The notes beneath the pieces are model-generated. The model saw only the letters and a list, made by a program, of their open reading frames with translations. It was not told where the DNA came from and made no database searches. A stretch of DNA of 64,000 bases from Spirochaetota bacterium (GTDB lineage Bacteria; Spirochaetota; Spirochaetia; Treponematales; UBA12059): positions 149,567 to 213,566 of the forward strand of contig JAKLDN010000009.1 of NCBI GenBank assembly GCA_022703505.1. Direction: 5' to 3'. The position numbers and the translations under genes were made by a program. This document shows positions 42,917-49,044 of this stretch, piece after piece. Every line of letters starts with the position of its first letter. Position 1 is the stretch's first letter.

Positions 42917-42953
42917 GTTCCGGGGCCGCGACATCGTGTCGCGGCCCCGGAAC
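42917..42953. repeat. Perfect 17-bp inverted repeat (strong hairpin)
   Basis: GTTCCGGGGCCGCGACA is followed by a 3-base loop and its exact complement. It starts at the base after direct repeat copy A. The rest of the insert (42954-43129) is rich in further inverted repeats, such as GTGTGCGC/GCGCAC near 43018-43038, and has no convincing gene. Confidence 0.85.
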
Positions 42954-43129
42954 CCGCCTCCGCGCCTGTCGCCGCACGCGTCGCTCCGCTCCGCTTGCCG
43001 AGCGGAAACGATTGTCGTGTGCGCTATCGCGCACGACGGCATCCTTGCGGCTCCTCCGGCATCGCGCTCAAAGGATCGCGCGATTCCGGAACGGCGCGTC
43101 GGGTTCGACTCCCCTAAGTCGCACGCATG

Positions 43130-43151
43130 AAAAAACCGGCCTTTCGGCCGG
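43130..43151 (-). terminator. tRNA-Glu terminator
   Basis: On the minus strand CCGGCC-GAAA-GGCCGG is followed by six T residues, 10 bases after the tRNA 3' end. The same hairpin is copied at 42872-42887. Confidence 0.85.
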
Positions 43152-43180
43152 CTTATCTCTCCATCCCCTAGGGGAGTCGA
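43132..43180. repeat. 49-bp direct repeat, copy B (native tRNA-Glu 3' end)
   Basis: Identical to 42868-42916. This copy is continuous with the intact tRNA-Glu gene, so it is the parental one. The copies start 264 bases apart. Confidence 0.85.
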
Positions 43181-43233
43181 ACCCCTGTTGGCGGGATGAA
43201 AACCCGCTGTCCTAACCACTAGACGAAGGGGAC
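43162..43233 (-). tRNA. tRNA-Glu (anticodon TTC)
   Basis: The minus strand reads GTCCCCTTCGTCTAGTGG from 43233, with acceptor stem GTCCCCT/AGGGGAT, a D-arm TCTAGTGGTTAGGA, anticodon stem GCGGG/CCCGC around loop TTTTCAT (anticodon TTC), and T-arm with TTCGACT loop. Glutamate identity follows from the anticodon and close resemblance to bacterial tRNA-Glu. The closing pair is G-U and CCA is not encoded. A terminator follows. Confidence 0.95.
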
Positions 43234-43265
43234 AAACGCTCTCCGGCGCTGCGCGCCGGAGCCAC

Positions 43266-43295
43266 ACCTTACAGAAAAACGGCCTTCCCTGTCAA
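43266..43295 (-). promoter_or_regulatory. Candidate tRNA-Glu promoter overlapping a terminator-like hairpin
   Basis: On the minus strand TTGACA (43290-43295) and TAAGGT (43266-43271) are 18 bases apart, 33 bases before the tRNA. The TTGACA sits in the loop of CCTTCCC/GGGAAGG, which is followed by a T-run (GTTTTTC) and lies just after the alarmone synthetase stop, so the same bases may end that gene's transcript. Confidence 0.5.
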
Positions 43296-43317
43296 GGGAA
43301 GGGAGGATCCCGAAGGA

Positions 43318-44562
43318 TCACATCCGGAGGCGGTCCAGGATCAGGGCCTTCATCTTGGCGGCCTGCTCGTTCTCCGGATCCAGACGCAGGGCGGCCTCGC
43401 AGTCCGACAGGGCTTTCGGGTAGTCCCCGAGATGGAAGTAGGCCTGGCTCCTCCGGTACAGGGAGTAGAAATGGAAGGGGTGGATCTCCAGGGCCAGCTC
43501 GAAATCCCGGACCGCGGCGGAATAGTCGGCCAGGACCGAATGGACGACTCCCCGGTAGTAGACCGCCTTGTAGCAGCGGGGATCCAGGTCCAGGGTCCGG
43601 GAAAAGTCAGCGATCGCCTCCTCGTACCTCGACTCGGCGAAGTACGCCATCCCCCGGTGCTTGTGGATGAGGGCGGCGATCTCGTCCTTCGGTTCCCGCG
43701 ACAGTATGCAGGAATACGTCTCGATCGCCGCGGCGTAATCGTCCCGGTTGTGGGCGTTAAGCGCGAAGACCAGCATCTCGTCGATGCTGGATTCGCAGCC
43801 CGAGTATTCCGCCGCGGTGGGGGCCTGGGCGCCCAGGGTAAGGTCGTCCGCACGCTCGGGGAAGAAGGGCTCGTCGATGGACTTTTCGATCTTGCGGAAA
43901 AAGTTGGTACGCCGCCGGTCCAGCTCGTTCACCAGGCGGTGCTGGTAGTCCCTTAGTTCCTGGAAGATGATGTCCGAGAGGGAGAGGTTGGCGTTCAGGG
44001 CGGCGAGCTTCCGCTTCATGGGCTCGTCGAAGGGGTTGAACTCCGATTTGTAGACCAGTTCGTGCTCCACCTCGGCCCAGGCGTCCTGCAGGATGGTGCG
44101 CACCTGGATCTCGCAGACACCGAGGTCCAGGCCCTTGGACGCCCTCCGGAGGTCCACGGGGATCTCCACCAGGATATGGGTGGACTCGTAGCCGAATTCC
44201 CGGAAGGACCGGTCCGCCCCCTTCCGTTCCACCTCCACTACCCGGAAGCAGCGCCCGATCTCGGCCTCGACCTTCTGGAGGTCCCCCATGAAGGGACAGA
44301 TGACCCGGAGCGCCAGGACGTCGGCTATGGGCTTGACGGATTTCCGTCCGGCGGCCCGCGCCTCCTGGATAAGCAGGATCCGCTTGCGGAACCAGCTGGG
44401 GAAGGACTTCACCCGGGACTTCAGGGTGGGGTGGATGCCCGCTTCCTGGAGACACTTGGATACCCGGACGGACATATCGGCCAACACGGCCTGGTAAACG
44501 GGGAGGAGCCGCTCGTATCGTTCCTCCAGCTCCGCGCGGTTCAGGGTTTCGAACTCGTTCAT
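43318..44562 (-). CDS. RelA/SpoT-type (p)ppGpp synthetase domain fused to TPRs
   Basis: The 414-residue cytosolic protein has a RelA_SpoT nucleotide-synthetase domain (about 20-215) and four C-terminal TPR units (about 255-410), with no HD hydrolase, TGS or ACT domains. Catalytic features are RVKSFPSWFRKR, DVLALRVIC, FGYESTHILVE and EIQVRTILQDAWAEVEHELVYKSE. Small alarmone synthetases of this type make pppGpp or ppGpp from ATP and GTP/GDP. The TPR fusion suggests activity controlled by a protein partner. TATCAT ends 7 bases before the ATG at 44562 and no Shine-Dalgarno is seen, so the mRNA is probably leaderless. The flaA terminator separates it from flaA. Confidence 0.85.
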   Translation of the reverse strand: MNEFETLNRAELEERYERLLPVYQAVLADMSVRVSKCLQEAGIHPTLKSRVKSFPSWFRKRILLIQEARAAGRKSVKPIADVLALRVICPFMGDLQKVEAEIGRCFRVVEVERKGADRSFREFGYESTHILVEIPVDLRRASKGLDLGVCEIQVRTILQDAWAEVEHELVYKSEFNPFDEPMKRKLAALNANLSLSDIIFQELRDYQHRLVNELDRRRTNFFRKIEKSIDEPFFPERADDLTLGAQAPTAAEYSGCESSIDEMLVFALNAHNRDDYAAAIETYSCILSREPKDEIAALIHKHRGMAYFAESRYEEAIADFSRTLDLDPRCYKAVYYRGVVHSVLADYSAAVRDFELALEIHPFHFYSLYRRSQAYFHLGDYPKALSDCEAALRLDPENEQAAKMKALILDRLRM

Positions 44563-44569
44563 CGAAGCT

Positions 44570-44575
44570 ATGATA
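44570..44575 (-). promoter_or_regulatory. -10-like TATCAT seven bases before alarmone synthetase ATG
   Basis: Minus-strand TATCAT at 44570-44575 leaves 7 bases to the ATG at 44562, the same spacing as at fliG. Confidence 0.35.
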
Positions 44576-44601
44576 CCCGGAGCGGCCCGAAAAGGCAAAA
44601 G

Positions 44602-44625
44602 AAAAGGGCCGCCCGAGGGCGGCCC
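44602..44625 (-). terminator. flaA rho-independent terminator
   Basis: A 9-bp perfect stem (GGGCCGCCC / GGGCGGCCC, 2-base loop, 44606-44625) is followed on the minus strand by TTTTCTTTTG, 20 bases after the flaA stop. Confidence 0.88.
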
Positions 44626-44644
44626 CTTCCGATTCCGGCACTCC

Positions 44645-45724
44645 TTACTTGGAGGGAGTGAACTCGGACTTCTGCTCCTGCTTGAGGCTCTCGATGTAGC
44701 GCAGGACCTGGGAGTTCCCGAAGCGCTGGCTCTCGATCCTCTTGCGCTCGGCTTCCTTCACGCCCACGATGCCCCACACGGCCTCGTCGTCGATGTCCGT
44801 GACGGGGTCCAGGATGGCCTTGTCGTAGAGGATCTTCACGTCCTTGATGTAGGCCACGAAATCCCCGCCCTCATGGGCCGCGTCGCGGGAGAACAGGATC
44901 CCCCCGAGCTTCACGAAGGGGCTGGTCTTCGGGTAGAGCGGGTAGATCCGGAGTTCCCGGTTGCGGACGTCCCGGATGTACTGGGGATTGTCCCAGCGCA
45001 GCTCCCGCCAGCCGTCGAAGTTGAGGTACCCCATGAAGATGACCTTCTCGTTGGCGTCCTGGTCCTTGAGGATCAGGGACAGGCCGTGCGGGAAGTTGAG
45101 GCCCTTGACCATGACGGCCACGGACTTGATGACCCCCACGTTCTTGACGACGCCCAGGGCGGTCTGGACCTTGGTGTCCGCGTTGTAGGTGCCCTCGAAG
45201 CGGGTCAGCCGGTTGTTGACCGGATCACCGCCGGAGCCCGCGGCCTTCGGGGTGATGGTCCCGTCGTCCGCGACGTCCGCCTTCGGCTCGAAGGAGGGGA
45301 TCTCGAAGGGCGGGGTGACCCGGGCCCAGGAGTTGAAGGGCTCCAGGGGGAAGCTCACCCGGACGCCCATGACGGTCTGGCCGGCGAACTGCTTGGCTTC
45401 CTGGTTGACCGGGGCTTCCCGGGCATAGGAATTGGGAACCGTCACGGCGGAGCGGGAGGAGGATGCCAGCACCACGGACCAATTGGGGATGGCCAGGGAG
45501 GTGCGCATCATCTTCTTCTGATCCTCAGTGTAACTCGCCCCCGCGGTGGAAGAGAAATCTATCATCGTAGCGCGGTTCTGGGTCAGCTTACCCTGCTGCA
45601 CCGGATCCTCGATGATATCGGCCTTCAGGAGGGAGAAATCGATGAGGACAGCTTCGTCCGCGAAGACGCCGACGGCACCAACCAAGAGAAGAGCCGCGGC
45701 CACGATGAGGAACTGCCTTCTCAT
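44645..45724 (-). CDS. flaA: Flagellar filament outer layer (sheath) protein FlaA
   Basis: The 359-residue protein has a signal peptide ending VFA before DEAVLIDFSLL (about 1-23) and then the FlaA core: VMGVRVSFPLEPFNSWARV, a FNGTYNADTKV-like stretch, NVGVIKSVAVMVKGLNFPHGL, FMGYLNFDGWRELRWDNP and YPLYPKTSPFVKLGG. FlaA is exported by Sec and coats the periplasmic flagellar filament of spirochaetes, giving stiffness. The sequence is diagnostic of the phylum. AGGAG lies 8 bases before the ATG. A perfect consensus promoter and a strong terminator frame it as a highly expressed single gene. The -35 lies only 14 bases beyond the stop of the upstream GerMN gene. Confidence 0.95.
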   Translation of the reverse strand: MRRQFLIVAAALLLVGAVGVFADEAVLIDFSLLKADIIEDPVQQGKLTQNRATMIDFSSTAGASYTEDQKKMMRTSLAIPNWSVVLASSSRSAVTVPNSYAREAPVNQEAKQFAGQTVMGVRVSFPLEPFNSWARVTPPFEIPSFEPKADVADDGTITPKAAGSGGDPVNNRLTRFEGTYNADTKVQTALGVVKNVGVIKSVAVMVKGLNFPHGLSLILKDQDANEKVIFMGYLNFDGWRELRWDNPQYIRDVRNRELRIYPLYPKTSPFVKLGGILFSRDAAHEGGDFVAYIKDVKILYDKAILDPVTDIDDEAVWGIVGVKEAERKRIESQRFGNSQVLRYIESLKQEQKSEFTPSK

Positions 45725-45773
45725 TAACGTGCTCCTTTCATAAAGCATGCTCAGAATCAAGGAATTACCTGGA

Positions 45774-45801
45774 ATTATAGTCGCCGCAAGTGCTTTGTCA
45801 A
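45774..45801 (-). promoter_or_regulatory. Perfect consensus sigma-70 promoter of flaA
   Basis: On the minus strand TTGACA (45796-45801) and TATAAT (45774-45779) both match consensus exactly, with a 16-base spacer. An A/T-run (AAAAAAAAGTAAAAATAA) upstream could act as an UP element. The start codon is about 50 bases downstream. Confidence 0.9.
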
Positions 45802-45807
45802 TTATTT

Positions 45808-46332
45808 TTACTTTTTTTTAGGCTCCCGGTCCGCGCCGAGGTACTGGACTCCCGGCTCGCGGCCCCCCACGGTGACGATTACGGTCCCCAGGGTCGGGAA
45901 GTTGTACCTCAAGGTCTTGCGGATCGCCCGGAGCCCCAGGTCCAGGGACGGTTCAAGGCCGAAGATCGCGTCCTCGGAAAGGTCCACGTAGAGCCTGCCT
46001 CGCCTGTACAGGACCTCCCGGAGGCGGGTACCCCGGGGAAGGGCCGCGATCATCCGGGAATCCCCGGGGCCCAGCAGGAACTCCTCCACGACTTCCCGGG
46101 CCCCTTCCTCCAGACCCGGCCCTCCGGGCAGGATCTGCCGAGTCTCTCCCGAGAGCCGGAGATCCTCGGCCCGGGGGAAAAAAAGGACCGCGGACCGGGT
46201 GGGCAGGGGACGCAGGAACCAGCCGGCGACCGAGAGCAGAAGCGAGAGGAAAAGCAGCCCGGGCCACAGGATCCGGGGAGCGAGGAGGCGTTCCAGGATG
46301 GCCGTAAGCCTGTTCCGGAGGTCTGGAATCAT
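45808..46332 (-). CDS. GerMN-domain membrane protein
   Basis: The ATG at 46332 overlaps the amidase stop (ATGA) and gives 174 residues: a short cytoplasmic tail, one membrane anchor (about 22-41) and a periplasmic GerMN domain (about 50-165) with VVEEFLLGPGDSRMIAALPRGTRLREVL and LYVDLSEDAIFG. GerMN domains bind peptidoglycan or partner proteins and often accompany cell-wall amidases, as here. The C-terminal tail is REPKKK. It is the last gene of the seven-gene minus-strand operon, and its final bases lie next to the flaA promoter. Confidence 0.85.
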   Translation of the reverse strand: MIPDLRNRLTAILERLLAPRILWPGLLFLSLLLSVAGWFLRPLPTRSAVLFFPRAEDLRLSGETRQILPGGPGLEEGAREVVEEFLLGPGDSRMIAALPRGTRLREVLYRRGRLYVDLSEDAIFGLEPSLDLGLRAIRKTLRYNFPTLGTVIVTVGGREPGVQYLGADREPKKK

Positions 46333-47444
46333 GGGGAAGCGGGTCCTTTGCGTCGTTCGAAGTAGTCGACGAAGTCGACGATCCCAGTATATATGCCGTC
46401 CCCGAGGGAGCGCAAGTAAGCGGCGTCCGCCAGGAGGGCGGCGTCCTGGGGATTCGTCAGGAACCCCACCTCCACCAGGACGCTGGGCATCTTGGCGTTC
46501 CGGACCACGAACCACTCCTCCGCCCGGAGGCCCCGGTTGGGGGACGCGTCCCGGATGACCGTACCCATCCCGTCCAGGATGCGCTTGGCCAGAAGGACGC
46601 TCTCGGTGGTGAACTCCTCCTCCAGCATGGCGTTCAGGATGGGGGCTATGTCCTTGTCCGTGGCCGGGAGGGTGGATCCGTCCACGAGTTTCCGACGGTA
46701 ATCCGGGTTCAGGTACCAGACTTCGAAGCCCCGGGCGTTCTTGTTGAACGAGGCGTTGGCGTGGATCGACACGTAGATGATCGCGTCGTTCCGTCCGAGC
46801 TCCAGGGAATTAGCGATCTCGACCCGTTCTTCCAAGGTCGGAAAGACGTCGGAATCCCGGGTCATGAGGATGGTCCGGGCGGGCCAGCGTTCCTTGAGGC
46901 GGTCCCGGACCCGAAGGGCTACGGTCAGGGCGATGTCCTTTTCCACGATCCGCTTCTTGACCCCTCCCAGGGTATGGTCGGCCAGGGCACCGGGGTCCTT
47001 GCCCCCGTGGCCCGGATCGATCAGGATCGCGGCCACATGGAATTGGGAGGCCCTCTCCTCCTCCTTCCGGGTGAACCAGGTTCCAAGCGCCGCGGCCGCC
47101 GCGCCCGAAAGCACGGGAACCCCGTCCCGTAGCGTCACGGGATCGATCCGGGCCAGCTCCGTTCCGTCCAGGACCCACTGGGGCGCCCCGAGCTTGAAGG
47201 CGGCCCGGTGCCCTGCCCTCTCCAGGTACCCCGTTGCCGTGAGAGGGTCCCAGGTGAGCCGGGCGCCCAGGTCCGCGGCCGCGGAGGCCAGGGGCCGCGG
47301 CGAGGCGGACGGCGACGGAGCGGCGGGCGCGGCCGGGGCGGTAGGCCCCGGGGCGGGAGGGGCTCCCGTCCCGGCCGTGCCCTGACCCGCAACGCGCGCC
47401 GTCGCCAGCAGGGTCAGCAGGACCGCGGCCGCCAGACTCCTCAC
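46329..47444 (-). CDS. N-acetylmuramoyl-L-alanine amidase (Amidase_3)
   Basis: The GTG-started 371-residue protein has a signal peptide (about 1-20), an Ala/Pro linker, a small N-terminal domain (about 60-125) and a zinc amidase domain (about 135-365). Zinc ligands are H146 in DPGHGG, E168 in VEKDIAL and H228 in SIHANA, and the catalytic Glu is in VLVEVGFLTNP. It cuts the bond between MurNAc and the stem peptide, splitting septal peptidoglycan. GGGAGG precedes the GTG, which lies 10 bases after the ATP-grasp stop. Its place at the end of a sugar-modification operon suggests linked envelope assembly. Confidence 0.93.
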   Translation of the reverse strand: MRSLAAAVLLTLLATARVAGQGTAGTGAPPAPGPTAPAAPAAPSPSASPRPLASAAADLGARLTWDPLTATGYLERAGHRAAFKLGAPQWVLDGTELARIDPVTLRDGVPVLSGAAAAALGTWFTRKEEERASQFHVAAILIDPGHGGKDPGALADHTLGGVKKRIVEKDIALTVALRVRDRLKERWPARTILMTRDSDVFPTLEERVEIANSLELGRNDAIIYVSIHANASFNKNARGFEVWYLNPDYRRKLVDGSTLPATDKDIAPILNAMLEEEFTTESVLLAKRILDGMGTVIRDASPNRGLRAEEWFVVRNAKMPSVLVEVGFLTNPQDAALLADAAYLRSLGDGIYTGIVDFVDYFERRKGPASP

Positions 47445-47454
47445 CCCGCCTCCC

Positions 47455-49044
47455 TCAGTCCTTCCGGAACAGGGAATCGATCACGTAGGCGGCTCCCTGG
47501 GCTCCACCCCGGAACAGGGCCTTCCAGAACGAGGCGCCCAGCACGAGCTCCGCCCGGCCGTCGTCTAGGGCGGCGCCGGTCCAATCTTGAACGACCTTCA
47601 GGGACTCGGCGATGGAGCGGCCCTGCCAGTCCCGGGCCGTATCCGCCTCCGCGCCGGGCAGGGCCGCGTAGGCGACCCGGGGCCGGGGGGAGGGCGCCGA
47701 CCCGGACCGGGGAGGGATTCCCCGGTCCGGGAGAAAGGCCGCGGCCGCCGCCAGGGCAGGCGATACCCGGAACGCCGAGGCCGGCCAGGTCGTGCCGTCG
47801 GGATTGGGGATGCCCCCGCCCGAGAGGAAGGCGTCGGTGTCCGGGTTCCGGGGAGCCAGGCGGATCCGTACCGCCCGGGCGGCCCCTTCCGCCGCGGCGA
47901 CCGCGGACTCCCGGTCCGGGGCCTGGGAGATCACGTTGCCGCACTTCTCCACGTTGTTGGCCGGGAAGACTACCCGGTCCCCGGCGGCCACCCGGAAGAA
48001 GACCTCCTTGACGTAGGGTTCGGCCCGGGCGGCCCGTTCCCCGGAGACCGAGGCGACGATCCCCGGGATGCTGATGAAGGCGCGTTCCGCGGAGACCCAG
48101 TTCCGCTTCGGCTCCGTGTCCCGGGGTTCCCGGCCCACGGCGATGTCCAGGGCCCCTGCCGCGGGATCCACCCCGGAGGCGTAGGGATAGGTCCAGCCGG
48201 ACATGTAGCCCCCCGAAAGCCGGGCCGCGATCTCGCCCACATAGGCCCCCCGGGCGGTCAGCTTGATGTCCCCCTTGGCCGCCCCGTTCCGGATTCCCAG
48301 GGCCCGGATCCCCGCCTCGAAGACCCGGACCACCTCGGCCACGTCCCGCTCCGGGAAGGCCGTGGGCATGGTATGCCCCATCTCCACGAAGTAGGGGGCG
48401 AAGGTGATGTGCCGGTCCGCGATCCCGCAGAGGCGGACCCTTCCCTCGTGGACCAGGGCGTCCAGGCTGAACTCCGGCCCCTCAAGGTATTCCTCCACGA
48501 TGGCCCTTCCCGACCGGGAATGCCCGTGGGCGTCCGCCAGGGCCTCGGCCAGCTCGGTCCCGTCCCGGACCAGCCGGCAGCCCCGGGCGCCCATGTTGTC
48601 CACGGGCTTGACCACCAGGGGGAAGGCCAGGAAATCCGGCAGGGCGGCGGGGGAATCCGAGCGCGAGAGGACGGAAAAGCGGGGACTGGGCACCCCCGCG
48701 GCGGAGAAGACCGCGCGCATCCGGGACTTGTCGCTGGCGTTCAGGGCGGTCTCGAAGGGAATCCCGGGCAGACCCAGCTTTTCCGCCACCCAGGCCACGG
48801 AGGCGGAAAAGTCCGTGCCCGCGGTCATCACCCCGTCCAGGCCACCGTTCTCCCGGAGCCGCCGGGCGGCCTCCTCCAGGGCGGGCCGGTCCTTGAGATC
48901 GATGTGCAGGAACTCGTCGGCGAAGGGGATGCCCACGGCCTTGTCGCTCCCGTCCGCGGCCACGACCCGCCAGCCCCGCTCCTTCGCGATCCTGAGGGCG
49001 GGGATCTGCATGACTCCGGCGCCTAAAATGAAGATCGTCCGCAC
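47455..49044 (-). CDS. ATP-grasp ligase with unknown C-terminal domain
   Basis: The GTG at 49044 directly follows the previous stop, with GGGAGGA upstream, and gives 529 residues. A Rossmann-like pre-ATP-grasp start (ILGAGVMQIPALRIAKERGW) leads into an ATP-grasp domain (about 105-310) with FPLVVKPVDNMGARGC, VEEYLEGPEFSLDALV and GEIAARLSGG, the last holding the Mg-binding Glu/Asn-type residues. The family joins a carboxylate to an amine or thiol through an acyl phosphate. Residues about 395-529 form an extra region that I cannot place, beginning NPDTDAFLSGGGIPNPDG and later GASFWKALFRGG. The operon context suggests it attaches an amino acid or similar group to a nucleotide-activated sugar. Confidence 0.82.
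   Translation of the reverse strand: MRTIFILGAGVMQIPALRIAKERGWRVVAADGSDKAVGIPFADEFLHIDLKDRPALEEAARRLRENGGLDGVMTAGTDFSASVAWVAEKLGLPGIPFETALNASDKSRMRAVFSAAGVPSPRFSVLSRSDSPAALPDFLAFPLVVKPVDNMGARGCRLVRDGTELAEALADAHGHSRSGRAIVEEYLEGPEFSLDALVHEGRVRLCGIADRHITFAPYFVEMGHTMPTAFPERDVAEVVRVFEAGIRALGIRNGAAKGDIKLTARGAYVGEIAARLSGGYMSGWTYPYASGVDPAAGALDIAVGREPRDTEPKRNWVSAERAFISIPGIVASVSGERAARAEPYVKEVFFRVAAGDRVVFPANNVEKCGNVISQAPDRESAVAAAEGAARAVRIRLAPRNPDTDAFLSGGGIPNPDGTTWPASAFRVSPALAAAAAFLPDRGIPPRSGSAPSPRPRVAYAALPGAEADTARDWQGRSIAESLKVVQDWTGAALDDGRAELVLGASFWKALFRGGAQGAAYVIDSLFRKD

Noticed and set aside
43085..43125. Second tRNA on the plus strand (GGGTTCGACTCCCCTA)
   Set aside because: Only a T-arm-like piece with mismatched stem; no acceptor, D or anticodon arms can be folded.
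42868..43180. Possible CRISPR array from direct repeats
   Set aside because: Only two repeat copies with a 215-base insert; the repeat is the tRNA 3' end with its terminator. No cas gene is present.
42809..43267. Minus-strand open frame through the tRNA-Glu and repeat insert
   Set aside because: It translates the tRNA gene and its duplicate (a repeated peptide around GDGEISRPKG arises from the 49-bp repeat), so it is not a gene.
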